Shown here in pieces: positions 11,287 through 24,237 of a stretch of DNA of 64,000 nt. This stretch comes from Polyporus tsugae. Lineage: Eukaryota; Basidiomycota; Agaricomycetes; Polyporales; Polyporaceae. The position numbers and the translations under genes are program-made. The stretch spans positions 434,001 to 498,000 of the forward strand of contig JAHRBS010000002.1 in assembly GCA_024305745.1 (NCBI GenBank). Direction: 5' to 3'. The notes beneath the pieces were generated by a model. It did not search any database and was not told where the DNA came from. It saw only the letters and a list, made by a program, of their open reading frames with translations. Numbering within the stretch: the first letter of the stretch is position 1; the number at the start of each line of letters is the position of its first letter.

Positions 11287-14200
11287 ATGAAGTTCGGCCG
11301 CAAAATTAGTGTCAGTTCCCCGCTAGCCTCTTCTTTTCGCTCCCGACTCGTTCTCATGTCCCGCAGAACGACCTGTACAATGAATGGAGGCCCTTTTATA
11401 TAAACTATAACATTCTCAAGCGGGAACTCAAGGTTCGAATTCCTGGCACACGACCAAAATCCCCCCCTCACACAGCCCTTCCGCGCAGGATCGGACCACC
11501 ACCCACAACTGGTCAAACAAGGATGAGGCCGATTTTACCCGCATGCTCGAGCAGGAGCTCGACAAGATCCACAACTTTCAAAGGACCAAGGTGCGCCATG
11601 AGCATTACACCCCTTTCCCATCGGTACGCAGCCAACCCCTCGCGCCGCAGACCTACGAGCTCTCCCGCCGCATAAACGATGCGGAGAAGTCTGTCAAACG
11701 TCTCGTTTCCGAGTCCTCCCTCCAGGACGGACATCAGCAGGAGCAAAGTACTGCTACGACCGACACCGAGGCCCAGCAACGTCGTGAATCCGTCACCCAG
11801 GATGCTGGTTCTGATGACGACCTTTCAGACGAAGACGACGACGACGCCTTGTCCGTAGATGCACTCGAGGACCAGTTCGCCCTTCTGGAGGAGGAGGTTG
11901 CCAACCTCGTTGCCGACGTTCACGACCTCGCGCTGTACACTAAATTGAATATCACTGGGTTCATGAAGATTCTCAAGGTGCGCCCTTCTTCCTCTTCCTA
12001 CCGACTGAAACTGATACCCTGGCGCACGAATCTGCTGCTGGCGTAATGATAGAAACATGATGTACGTTCCATTAACCCCTCATTTTGTCTTGTGTTCGTG
12101 GTTGGCTCATCCTTGACGTGATAAGAAACAAACAAGCCGACCGCTGAAACCCACATTTATTCAAGACTATCTAGAGAAGCGCCCCTTTTACAAGTACAAT
12201 TGGGATAGCCTTATCGTCAAGCTCTCGAGGTTATATGATCTCGTTCGTACCCGCGGACACCCCGTCCAAGGTGACTCCAGTGCCGGCGGAAACCAGAGTG
12301 CATTCGTACGGCAGACCACAAAGTACTGGGTGCGTAGGCAACAATGACGTCATTCCCATCGCTATTTGCTGAGTGTTGAGTATCGCAGGTGCATCCCGAC
12401 AATTTGGTTCATCTAAAATTGGCAATTCTGAAGCACCTTCCTGTCCTCGGTCAGTGTGTACTGGCTTAGTGTGTTGGAGACCTGACGCTCATGTGTCGAT
12501 AGTGTTTAACGCGGACAAGGAGTTCGAGCCCAGGGACGCAGGTATGTCATCTGTCGCTCTGAAAGTATATGATATGTAGCTGACAAGACATGTAGCAATC
12601 TCCTCGATCTACTTTGATAATCAGGACTTAGAGTTGTATCTTGGACGTCTGGAGAAGACGGAGGGTGCCGAGGCTGTCCGACTGAGGTGGTATGGCGATA
12701 TGGAGCAGAAGACGGTACGTCCGCCTCAGTAGGGCCTCGCTGTTTTACTGAGTTCTGCGTGTCCAGATCTTCGTTGAGCGGAAGACCCACCGTGAGGACT
12801 GGACCGGAGAGAAGTCCGTGAAGGCCCGATTCCCCATCAAGGAGCACCTCGTCAACAAGTTCCTCGACGGCGAGTACGTCATGGACGAAGAGTTCCAGGA
12901 GCTCGCGAAGAAGGGCAAGAAGTCGCAGGCGGACGTCGACGGCATGATCCAGCTCGCGAACGAGATACAGTACAGTATCTTGACCAAAAGGCTCAAGCCC
13001 GGTGCGTACTTGCGTATACCCTCCACCGGCACAGGTGCTGACTTGCGGGGCGACTCTAGTCATGCGGACATTCTACAACCGGACGGCGTTCCAGCTCCCT
13101 GGTGACGCCCGCGTGCGTATATCGCTGGACACCGAGCTGACCATGGTCCGCGAGGACAACTGGGATGGACGCGAGCGGTCTGGGGACAACTGGCGACGCA
13201 TGGATATCGGTATCGACCATCCGTTCGACCAGCTGCTCGCTGAGGATAGGGAACCATTCAAGTGAGGAGTGAGGAGTCTCTTTGTCGCGAGATCGATTTG
13301 ACCTTCGTGGTATAGGTACGGTGTTCTGGAGGTGAAGCTTCAAACGCAGTTCGGCCAGGAGCCGCCGGAGTGGGTCACCGATCTTGTCTCCTCGCACCTC
13401 GTTGAGGCCGTCCCGAAGGCAAGTGGAAGCAGCACTTAGTATGAACATGTGGTACATTGGCTGAGCCCCGCACAGTTTAGCAAGTTCATTCATGGATGCG
13501 CCACCCTCCTGCCCAACCGTGTTGACCTCGTTCCCTTCTGGCTCCCACAAAGTGCGTGCCTGATGACCCTACATTCACATGTGTTGCTGAAATGTACGCG
13601 CTTTCAGTGGACGTCGACATCCTGAAGCCGGATACAGGTGTAGTGACGATCGAGCGCCCCATGCAGTCGTCCTCCAAGGGCACGTCTTCTCGAACCTCCG
13701 GACAGACGACACCCGAGCGCGTGCACTACACCGAGCCCGTCTCAGAAGGCGAGGATGAAGATGAAGGCATGGATTTCGCCCCCGGTGAGTTGGCCCCGCC
13801 TCCCTAAGCACGTCACGCACAAGACCCTAACGTCTCCATCTCACAGCCAAGGACGAAGACAAGCGGACGGGCCTCTCGAACCAGCAGGTCGCCGCGGCGG
13901 TCGCGATCCGCGAGAAGAACCTCAAAGAGCGCGCGCAGGAGGTCGCAGTCGCGCGCGACGAGCTGCAGCAGGCGGAGCACGATGCGGACGTTGAGTCCGA
14001 GGGCGAGGAGGAGCTGACCGAGACGACGCCGTTCCTGAAGCGCGAGCGCCTCCAGGCCGCGACGGCGAAGGCGATCGCGTCTACGCTGGACCACACCGCG
14101 CAGGCGCGCGCGATGTCCATCGACCCCCTCGCGCCGTCGTCCGCGTTCGATGAGACGCTGCGCGACCGGCTGCGGGATGACGCGCGGAGACAGCGGGGCG

Positions 14201-14783
14201 AGGGCAAGGTGGTGGAGGACGAGGAGGAAGAGGACGACGAGGGCGACGAGGAGCAGAGGCTCGTGAGGACTGCTGCGCAGCGGGCGCTGGACGAGGGTCC
14301 GTCGAACGGGGACGGGAATGGGAACGGGGAGGACAGGGTGTTGGACAGGAGTTGGAGGGCGCCGCCGGGCAAGCGCATCGCGGTGCCCGTGCGGGTCGAG
14401 CCGAAGGTCTACTTTGCCGTCGAGCGGACGTTCTTCGTAAGTGCCCCTTACCGAGGCTACAGAGGCGGCGGGATGACTGACTGACGTCTGAATCTGCGTA
14501 GAAATGGCTGCACTTCGGGATCTTCATCGGCACGATCGCGACGACGCTCCTCAACTTCATCCCGGCGGACGACCCAGTGGGCCTCATCAGCGCGTGGTGC
14601 TTCACGGGGGTTGCACTCGTCGCGATCGCGTACTCGGCGATCATCTTCGTGTACCGCGCGTACCGCCTGCGCGAGCGCCGCGCGGAGGGCCTGTACTACG
14701 ACAAGTACGGGCCGACGATGCTGTCCGTCCTGCTTGTTGCCGCGCTCGCGGCGAACATCGGGATGAGAGTGCGGGAACTCTGA
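11287..14783 (+). CDS. VTC4: Vacuolar transporter chaperone 4, SPX-domain polyphosphate polymerase
   Basis: Sixteen exons (11287-11310, 11367-11432, 11489-11590, 11651-11977, 12053-12061, 12126-12329, 12389-12449, 12503-12541, 12596-12714, 12767-13001, 13060-13261, 13316-13418, 13476-13551, 13608-13784, 13847-14436, 14502-14783) give 871 residues. An SPX domain begins MKFGRKI and includes [13 protein letters not shown], the inositol-pyrophosphate-binding helix. The catalytic tunnel domain shows [26 protein letters not shown] and [21 protein letters not shown], which keep the charged residues expected of the active VTC4 subunit. After a long acidic linker come three membrane helices. The complex makes polyphosphate from ATP and moves it into the vacuole. 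One intron is GC-AG (13419-13475). Confidence 0.95.
12053..12061 (+). other. VTC4: 9-nt in-frame microexon of VTC4 encoding Lys-His-Asp
   Basis: AAACATGAT flanked by an AG acceptor and a GTACGT donor. It supplies the middle of the SPX KILK-KHD-KQT helix. Without it the reading frame is kept but three residues of the ligand-binding helix are lost. Placement rests on the invariant KxLKKHDK SPX consensus and exact phase. Confidence 0.8.
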
Positions 14784-15278
14784 AAGGTGTTGACCTAGGA
14801 CCGAGAAGTATAGAAGAGAGGGAGAACGGGTGAATTGGGGGTGGGTGGTAGATGTTGCTTGGTGGACATCGTTCCGCCTTGCTTGTTGAACATTGCTATG
14901 GTTCATGTATATACCTATTCGATCGTGCTTGGAGTACCTCTGTCCCGGGAAGTCTTTGGTGCAATCTCATGCTTGCCCTGCGTCCTCAAGTCCATGCGAT
15001 CATGAAACATTTCAACATGGTGATTTCAAGCGTTCTACGTTTGCACTTGCAGCCCCGTTGTCGGGGGAACGAATGCAATCAACTCGCCTGTACCAGAAGA
15101 ATAGCGTTGATAGCATACATGCATCCGTGTATCATTCAATGTTCGTAAAGGTACATTACAAGAGAAGTGGAGGTGTACAGCTACATAATATGATACGACC
15201 GTCGAAGGATCAAGAGCGAGAGATAGTTAAAAACGATTAGATGTGGTTAGCACTCCCTGAATCCACGAGTAAGTACGG
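14784..15278. other. Convergent intergenic region
   Basis: About 495 bases between the VTC4 stop and the stop of the thioredoxin-fold fusion gene. It should hold both 3' UTRs and terminators. Nothing else was recognised. Confidence 0.45.
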
Positions 15279-18200
15279 TCAGTCCTGTCGTCGAGGATAG
15301 GTTGCCCCGTCCTCGGTCTCATAACCATCCTCTCTCCTCCCATGCCGGTTGATATACTCCACCGAAATCTTCCCTCCCGACCAGTCGTCTCGATTCGTAT
15401 CATTGCGAGATCCATGCGTCCTCGCTCCTCCATGATGTGTGCGATGGTCGTGATGGTCATGGTCATGATGGTCGTAATGGTCCGAACGGATGTCCGGGTT
15501 CGCAACTTGCAGACTTCGTCTCTGCCGCTTCTGTGTCGACCGACCGCTCCGCTCGCGCTCACGTTCCTGGTTCTTCGCGACTTGCTCCTGTTGCTCGTGC
15601 TTCTCGGCGCTCGACGTCCAGCTCCCATTCACGCTGACGCTCCCGCTGCCCGCGTCGCTCTCATATCCCAACTCAGGCCCGTATACGTCTGGCTCAGCGG
15701 GCGTGCCGCCTTCGCGGCGCTTCTCGCGCTTGGCACGCATCCGCGCGAGGCTGCGACGACGATCCCGCATCCACGCCTCCTCGTCCTCGTGTGTATGGTT
15801 GAGGCCACCGAAACCCGCGCCTGCCGGTGACACCACGCGATGGTACCCGGCCGCTCTGAGCACCTCGCGGATCGGCGCATGAGAGCGCGTGGTGACCATC
15901 CGGTGCGCGTACGTGTAGTTGAAGCTGAAATGACCGTTTGAATATGAATATGAACGCCCTCGCGGAGTCAACGTTGAGAGCAAACTTACCCTGGGCCCAA
16001 CACGAACTCTCCACCAAGTTGCGTGCTGTCGCCTCCCCTCTCCCAAACGGGCATGCCCACTCTGAGGGCATTGCGCACAACCATCGCGAGGCTGCCGATG
16101 ACGCCGTGACGGATGTACTCGCCCTTCTCCACGTCAGGGCCCGGATCATTTGACCGGTAGGTCATGCCCAGCGCTGCGTACAAACGGAGCGTCGGATCGG
16201 TGTACATGGGAATCGGTGTGCGGAAGATGTCTGCGTGCAACGGTTAGTAAATACACGCACTGATAGAAGGGTGTGTGCGACTTACTCCGGTATGACTTAA
16301 TCATCCCCGGAGAACCGTTCCCGATGATCACCATGTCAATGCCCGCGCGTTTCAACGCCTCGTAATTCACGTTCCGCGAGATGGCGTACATGTAGTCCTG
16401 GCACGCCGCGCACCTGTCCGCACGCAACAAGTCAGCTACTGTGACGCATGAACGGAAATATAGGCGAGAACGCACCAGAAATGGCGGATGAAGATCACGA
16501 TCGTCCTCCTGTCCCTGAACAGGTCGCCGAAGGGCACTCTCACTCCGCTTTGCGCGACGACGGTCAGCGCGGCCGCCCGCTGTAGCTGGTCCTTCGTCAG
16601 CCCCGCGTGCTCGTCAAATGTCGCCATAGACGGCTCCTCCGCCGCAGTCCTACCCCGACAGTGTCTTCCCGTGTTCGTCATTGTCCGTGCCCTCGTCGTC
16701 GTCTCTAGCTCCGACAAACCACGGCTGCTACGCGCGCGATGCTTGGTGGTGCCGGGCGCGCGGTATGGATGCGTGAACGTCGTGGAAGGGGTGTTGGGCA
16801 GAGGGAGCGGGGTGGACTCGATAGAGGTCGCGTACGGCGGGGATGTCATGGCACTTTCCGTGCTCACCGCGGCTGCATTTGAGCGATCTCGATCTCGATC
16901 TCGGTCTTGGTCCATTGAAGACGGCTGGGAGACAAACGACCGTGCCTGCAAGAGTCCATGACCGTGCGACGTGTACGATGATGGCGGAGGCGGAAGCGGT
17001 GCGGCGACACGCATCAAAGCCTGCTGGGCCGGCGGTGTCCCAACTTGGATAGGGGGGGACTGTGTGCGGCGCGGAGGGGGTGATTGCGCGCGAGAGGTCA
17101 CAATTAACGGCGGCGGTGACTGTACGCGCGTTGGAGCAGCGGCATTGGGATGAGACGCGAGAGTTGGTTGAGGGCGAGGGACGCTGGCAGGTTGTGGAGA
17201 CTGGGCGCGCGTGGGCGCGGGTTGCGGCGGGGAAGGTGATGTGGGGCGGAATGGAAGCTGCGCATGCAACGCCGTCTGAGTCGTTCCCTGGCCCGGTCGT
17301 CGTTGGCGAACGGAATTGTATGGGGTTTCATTCTGTCCAACCTTCGTTCGCGAGCGGCTCGCGCTTGGAGAAGTGATAGGAGATTGAGTCGGGGGTTGGG
17401 GCTCGGCTGATCGCGGCGAGGGTGGTCGCACCTGTGCCACAGGTAAGTAAGCGGTCGCTACGCGCTCCTGACAGTCGTCCGACGAACGCCGCTCTTCGCT
17501 CCTTCGTGGCGGGTTCTCGTAGGGGGTGCGCGGGCGGGTCGAAGCCGATATCGGTGCTGAGGATTGCTCAGAACGCTCAAGATTATCGACGGGGGCTCGC
17601 GCGAGAGGAAGCGCCGGAGGAAGGGAGGGATGCGGTGGGGGCTGAGGTAAGGGTGGTTGCGGGAGAGGCGTCGGAAGGTCTGCATCCATGCGACCGGGTG
17701 GAGACAATGGAAGTGGTGCTGGAGTGGGGGGTCCGAGCTCTTCCGGTGGAGCGGGAAGGGGGGACTCGGAAAAAGGACGCGGAGGCAGTGGCGAAGCACG
17801 AGGTGGAGGTGGAGGTGGCGAAGGTCCTCTCCGTAGTGCAATATCCGAGCGCCCAGGTGGGTGAGCCACTGACACGACGGGCACATTTAAGTGAGCGGAA
17901 ATAGGCGACGGCGACACAAGGGGAACAGAGGCTGGGGGAACGACATGAGAAACAGTCGCCGTCATGGACGTCGGCCGTGCAAGTAGGGAGTTGGTCAACA
18001 GCGGCGGCGATGGCGATGGTTGTTCGGGCTCGTAATTTGCTGATCTCTCTAACCGGGAACGTCTCATAAGAACGACCTCGTCCATCTCCATCTCCGCAGA
18101 GGCGTGAGCAATGTTGATGAGCGTCGGTGGGCGCGCCAAAGTGGCATGACTGGGGACTTCAGGCGCGACATCTTCGATGTGGACTGCACCTTGTGTGTAC

Positions 18201-20029
18201 GCATGTTGTGTCTCCCGTCGCCGGTCATGTTCCGATCCGGAAGGAGGTGCCGGAACGCGACTCGTTCTCCAGGCTTCCCTTGGCGGTGTAGGAAGACGAG
18301 TATCCTTCCGAATTGGGGGTAACGGCGCGTCTTTCGGGGGTAGTGGTGTGAGTTCCAGGGCTTGGGCTACGGTCTGTGGGCGTTGAGCAGCTGGTTCTGG
18401 TTGGGGAGGCTGGAGAGGAGCTAGGCTGGCATTCGTGGGTGCGCCGTATTCATCTTGATCGGGGTCACCGCCTACAAGGGTGCTAGTCATGCTCACGTTT
18501 CCCATAGGGGAGCCAGGTGAGGCAGTCGGTCCGAAGCTGACGTTGGGCAACGGGGTGACACCCAGGCTGACATGGCTGAGGCTCTTTCTGTGCGCCATCT
18601 TGGCCCGTTTGCTATCTGAGGTATCCCTGGTAAGGCCAGACGCGCGAACCACCTCTGGTGTGCTGCTGCTACCACCTAGAATCATAGTACCCGCTCCCGA
18701 GCGCCTCGCTTGACTGCCAGAACCATAAGACGAAGACGGTTCGCGCAGTGGGAGTTTCTTCGTCCTTGCAGGTGGGGAAGGATCAGACGTCTTGCGAATG
18801 CGCCCCAAGAAAGATGATCGGCGAAGCCTCTTCGTGATGCTATCCTTGCGGTCCCCGAGGCCCGCGCCGCTACGCCGTCTACTGTCAAGGCTGAAACGTT
18901 GTTGCGGCTCAGATTCAGAGCGAATGGGAAGGGGGCGCGGAGGTGGTACTGGGAGAGGGAGAGGCGAGTCAGGTTCCGACTTGCCTAGCAGCATAGGGAA
19001 GTCGGCGCTGCGGATTTGAGAAACCTCACGTTCGATGAGTCCTCCAGACTCTACGGTCGCAAGCCCACCCTCGACCACCGTGAGTTGTAGCGGAGGCGAT
19101 GACAAGTCGTTTTCTTCGAACGCGTCCTTCGAGCTCGAGGGAGGGGGGAGTTCGGAGAGGAATGTATGCGGAGAAAGAGACTCCGAGCGATCCCGAACGC
19201 TTACGCTGCTCGAGGTGAGGGTGTCGTCTGGAGTCATGGGGGGAGTGGTAGGGCCCGAATGGACCGACGTCTGAACGTGCGAGTGGCCGTGAGAGTCGAC
19301 GGTGGACGCAGTCGGAGGTCCATCCACCTGGCCGTAGACATGCCCATGAGACTGACGATCATCATATGTGTACTGGTTCTGTGACAGAAGGAAAGCCGAG
19401 TTCGGATGATGGGACGCCTCCGTAGTTGAACTCTCCTCTGTTACGGGTCGTTCGAATTGTCGAGGTTCATCCGTCAATGGAATCTGAGGGAGCACCTGAG
19501 GGACGAGAGACAGGGTTTGGGAGCGTCTGCGGTAATGGTACTGTGGTTCCGTTAGCTTCTCTGAAGGACGATGATGCCGATCGTGATGACGATGGTTGAA
19601 AGACGATGTAGAGGAGGAAACATCTGGGTCGGTGAAATACGGATTGGAATCTCCAGCGGGACGAGTTCTGGCACGAGGTGGACGAGTTGGTCTGAGGTTG
19701 TCCGAATGATATCCATCGCGAAACTGAAGGAGGGGTTCCGTGCTGCGCGACGCGTGAACGAGGGCGCGAGGTGGTGATGGTAAATTGGCGTGAAGATGTG
19801 TGCTGAACCGATCACTTTCGCCGGACGGAGGAGGGGTAGGGACAAGAGAGGTATTGGAGGGATTGAAGAATGCGTGTGTGTGAGCAGAATGGGCGCGGTC
19901 GCGCAAAACCTGAAGGGGTGCGAAAGGGTCAGAAGGATCTGGGTGAGGGTATCTGGGAGAATAGGGAAAGGCGGGTGGGGGCTTGCGCCTGACTCTGGTA
20001 GCTGAGCGACCGTCTGGAGCAGCAGCCAT
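15279..20029 (-). CDS. AhpC/TSA-like thioredoxin-fold protein fused to a giant disordered N-terminus
   Basis: Exons 16476-20029, 16286-16413, 15990-16230 and 15279-15924 give 1,522 residues. Residues 1 to about 1140 are one uninterrupted Pro/Ser/Arg-rich low-complexity region with PPPLP-type runs and no recognisable fold. Then a peroxiredoxin-like domain of the AAED1/PRXL2 type follows: VPFGDLFRDRRTIVIFIRHF, a redox CxxC (C1186-A-A-C1189), then YMYAISRNVNYEALKRAG, MVIIGNGSPGMIKSYR and PIPMYTDPTLRLYAALG. The C-terminal ~200 residues are charged, with a His/Asp repeat DHHDHDHHDH. The domain suggests a thiol oxidoreductase; the polyproline arm suggests binding to SH3/WW proteins or actin factors. 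Both are inferred. The ATG (20029) has a good purine context. Confidence 0.8.
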
Positions 20030-20577
20030 GGCGTCCAGCGCTGTTCACCCGAAAACGAGGAGAGGGAGCAAGAGAGTTGGCTCTGGACTAGGGATGGCAT
20101 ACCTTTATGTAAAGGGGCCTTGCTCGTGTCGACGGCGCGGACGGGATATTGCAGATGTCCGCGGTGGACCCCACGCTCGGATTGGCACTTTGCAACGCAG
20201 TAGCCGCGTTTCAGGCCTTTATGACTTGCTTCGCAGAGCATCGCTTCTGGTCATCTCACGGGCGTCCTCCGTTGCGACCTCAATGATCTCCTTGCAAATC
20301 TGGAGACTGGATGCATAGATAGATCAGACGAGTGCATATACGCTGGACATTGTGAGGCTTACTGGTCACTGAATGCAACATAACCAGCGTTTGGGTGACC
20401 GCCGTTTGCCACGAGTGGTGGGTGACTCCGGTGAGGTCAAGAGAAAGTGCCCAAAATGGCGGGCAGGAGGCAAGGAGCCGGTTATTCTTGACGCCCGAAC
20501 AGGCGCCCCGAGTCCCTCAGACACGATGCTCAGGCTTGTGTCCCAGTCCCGTCGTCTGCTCGGAGTCGTCGACCACG
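20030..20577. other. Divergent promoter region, thioredoxin-fold fusion / amino-acid transporter
   Basis: About 550 bases between outward-facing start codons. No TATA box or repeat was recognised. Confidence 0.45.
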
Positions 20578-23497
20578 ATGTCCTCGCCCTCGAAGCCCTT
20601 CGATATCCCCAGTCCACGCCCGCAGAACGCGTTGAACGCGGAGGGTACCCCTCCCGCCTTTGGCACGCCCAATCTCGGTATCTCTGCCTCCCCGAGTCCA
20701 CGTTTCCTCCGGGCTCAGTACACCGGCACACCCCCTCCGCCCAACATCCCTCCGAGGTCCACTGCTACCCCGATAGGTACTCCCAGGCCGCCCTCGAACT
20801 ATCTTCCACCTGCTCCAGGAGAACCGTCATCCTATAGTTCAAGAGGTCTTGTTGGCGGCCCCGGCGCTCGTCCTTCGGCTGCCCCATATGCAGGGGCCCT
20901 CGTCGACAATCCATTCGACGACTTGACGGATGAGGAGAAGGCCAGAATTCTCAGGAAACATCTTGTCTCTAGAGAGGAGCGTCAAAACAACGCGGCCGGT
21001 CCTTCAGAGCCAGTACCTGGTGCTTCGTCCCGCTCCGAGTCCGAGTCAGGCAACTTGTCCAAACGATCCTCTTTCTCTCAACTACGCGTGCAAAGAGAAG
21101 ATACAGAACCATTTCCTGTTCCGTACGATGCCCCTGGAGCCGACATAACGTGAGTCTTACTTTACTCGACGCAGTTCATTTGGGCTGTTTCTTTCCCATC
21201 CTCAGCATTGACGCATATTGGCCAGGCACAACATTTACAAGTGGCAGGCAGATAAGAGGCGACAAGCTGCTCGTCCTCGTTCAGCTTCATTCGCTGGTTC
21301 GACCCACGCGGAGCCGGTTCATCCAGCATTCGAGCACATACATGAACCTGGGGGATTCCGTCGTACCTATGTCATGATGAACGATCCCGAGCGCGCCACT
21401 GACCCTCCAATGGTACGGAACTTCATCGAGTTCCTTTACATATTTGGTCACTTTGTGAGTGCCCTTTACATTTCTCTCGTCATTCATATACTTATTAGCA
21501 CCCATCAGGCTGGTGAAGACCTCGAGGAGATCGAAGAGGAGGACGAATTAGAAGAAGAGATCCCTGGCGCAGAGACATCGCCTCTTCTGGGTAGAACACC
21601 CTCGTACGATGCCGACCGCCTCGCACAGCCTTCTCTTACCGTCGATACGACGCGCATTCCAGCCGCCCACAAGGCGACCGAACGTTCACCCTTGTTGACA
21701 CGGTCTCATGCACCTCGCTCTCGCTCCAGGAGACGCATGTCAAGCGCTGGACCCCATGGAGATGCTACTGTAACGGACGCCGTTCTCATGGTAAAGCGAC
21801 CTCTTGCAACCGCCTCTCATTATGAATGCTAACCATCATTGTAGTTGTTGAAGTCGTTTGTAGGCACCGGCATTCTATTCCTAGGCAAAGCGTGAGCGTT
21901 CTGAAACCTAGTCTCAGGCGGCATCTAATGCCCTCTCATAGGTTCTTCAATGGTGGCATACTGTTTTCAAGTGCCGTCCTGACGTTCATCGCCTTGATAT
22001 CGCTGTACTCGTTCCTGCTACTCGTCAAGACCAAGTTCGTAGTTTCTGGAAGCTTCGGCGGTGCGTTACGAGTCTTCACCTCAGCTCCTTCCGGCGTTGA
22101 CGACATCCTTTATGAAGATATCGGCGGAACGCTGTATGGACCTTGGATGCGTTATGCGATCCTCTCGTCTATCATTGTCTCTCAGCTCGGGTTTGTGTCA
22201 GCATACACTATATTCGTGTCGGAGAATCTTCAGTCCTTCGTCTTGGCTATCACCAGCTGCGCGAAGCTTCTCGGCATCCAGTACTTCATTCTTTTGCAGA
22301 TGATCATCTTCCTGCCTCTGGCGCTCATCCGGAACCTTGCAAAGCTGAGCACGACCGCGCTCATTGCCGATGCTTTCATTCTTGCCGGCCTCATCTACAT
22401 CTTCGGGAGCGAAGCAGGAATCATTGCTCGGAACGGTGTCGCCAAGGTTGAGCTGTTCAATGCCAAGGACTGGCCACTCCTCATTGGGTGAGTGTCAAGC
22501 TTACTGGTATCAGATTGAGTGCTGATAGATGTCTGGAGAACTGCCGTTTTCTCTTTCGAGGGCATTGGGTTGGTATGTTTAACCTTATCGTGGAACATTC
22601 CTGAATGTGCGCTCACACGGCTGTAGATCATTCCGATCACCGACGCCATGAAGGAGCCCCGCAAGTTCCCCAAGGTTTTGACGGGGGTGATGCTGTTCCT
22701 GATGGGTGCGTAAAATACATCTGACATTCATGGCATTCCTCACACAGTCTTGCAGTCTTATTCTGTGGTGGAGGCGTCATGTCGTACCTGACATTCGGCG
22801 CTGATGTCCAGACTGTGGTCATCGTCAATCTCGACACCACGAGCAAGTTCACCCAGGCAGTGAGTACCACTCCAGCAGTCGTTTGCCCGCCCACAGTGCG
22901 CTGACACTTCGGCACCCCCCCAGGTCCAGTTCCTGTACTCGCTGGCGATTCTGCTCTCGGTGCCCCTGCAGCTCTTCCCCGCGGTCCGCATCATGGAGAA
23001 CGGTATTTTCGAGCGCAGCGGCAAGCAGAGCATGCTCGTCAAGTGGCAGAAGAACTTCTTCCGCTTCTGTGTCGTCATCTTCTGTGGGGCGGTCAGCTAC
23101 TTCGGCGCCGCCGACCTCGACAAGTTTGTCTCCTTCGTCGGGAGCTTCGCCTGGTACGACTCCCTTCCGTTTATCGATCTTGGTACAGCTGGGGCTGACG
23201 ATGGCGTCATGACAGCGTGCCCCTTTGCTACGTCTACCCGGCGATGCTCCACTACAAGGCGTGCGCACGGACGCGCAAGCAGAAGGCGGCGGACATCGCG
23301 CTCATGATCTTTGGAACTGTCGCCGCCGCGTACACCACCATTCAGACTGTTCGGGTGCGTTTGCCGCTGTCCTCGATCCTGGCTCCGTGAGCTGACCTGT
23401 GATGCAGCTCATGACAGAACCCGCTCCGACAGAGCCTCCAGTGCTCGGACAGTGCGGTCGCTCTCCCGAAGAGCCTCTGCGAACCTTCGGTTTCTAG
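20578..23497 (+). CDS. Vacuolar amino-acid transporter, AAAP family (Avt3/Avt4-like)
   Basis: Twelve exons (20578-21149, 21226-21454, 21509-21790, 21845-21891, 21942-22060, 22118-22487, 22539-22572, 22627-22705, 22756-22859, 22924-23153, 23216-23354, 23408-23497) give 764 residues. About 360 N-terminal residues are disordered and cytosolic, with an acidic EEIEEEDELEEEIPGAE patch and two SPLL motifs. The membrane part starts LLKSFVGTGILFLGKAFFNG, the hallmark first helix of the family. About ten more helices follow, including TAVFSFEGIGLIIPITDAM and FCGGGVMSYLTFG. Yeast Avt3 and Avt4 export neutral and basic amino acids from the vacuole; the long N-terminal arm is shared with those. Substrate is not readable from sequence. 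Confidence 0.9.
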
Positions 23498-24237
23498 ACG
23501 AACTTGGACTATGTGCTTTCCCATCGCATCCCTACGGAGGTCGGTACACACGTGTACACAAGACAACACGCCTTTGGCCTAACAATCTACAATGCCAAGT
23601 CTGTAGAACTAGCCACATCCCCAACGCTGATAAAGTATACCCTTTGCCACTAATCCCCATATTACCTGACCCGTCCATGTCGTACACATTACTGCTGCAA
23701 CAATATACATACATGCCTATTTCCTCCGGCTGGCGTTAACAGCTATTCGGCCGAACACTCCGACCCCCGCCGCACCTGGTGATTTGACCTGGATTTGACT
23801 CTTTTTCCGATGACCATACAGTCCTGCCGGCCACATGGTTTTCAGTCTATCGGAAAGGTACTATTGACTGAGTCGAAACGAAGCGAGGCGAGGCGTCCTA
23901 CCTCCGATGGATTCATGTGGGGGGTTTTCGGAAAGTTATCAAAAGCCACGTGCTCATTCGATTAGATCATATAGCACACCAAGGGTGACCCCCATCGCGT
24001 TCCAACGATATTGACAGTCAGCTGAGGATGTTATGTCCGCCGTTCCAAGGCAGGCCGGTATGCCAGGAGATATGATTTAAATGCGTATCCTCCAAGATGC
24101 AAAATAGTACACACAATGTTGCAATATCACGACAGAGCTCCGGGGTACGGTCCCAAACATTATCCCTAGTATCTCTCGAGCTGCAATTGAGTATCTCCCG
24201 GGCTGCGCGATTTCCATCCTAAGTAGGCTTTTCCGGG
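23498..24237. other. Convergent intergenic region
   Basis: About 740 bases between the stop codons of the amino-acid transporter and the KDM3-like gene. No gene, RNA or repeat was recognised. Confidence 0.45.

Noticed and set aside
13827..14644. Long Ser/Arg-rich open frames antisense to VTC4
   Set aside because: They are shadows of the acidic, GC-rich linker exon of VTC4 and have no introns or motifs of their own.
16476..20029. Hidden introns in the giant first exon of the thioredoxin-fold fusion
   Set aside because: The frame is open for 1,185 codons with consistent low-complexity composition, so a single exon is the simplest model, though cDNA is needed.
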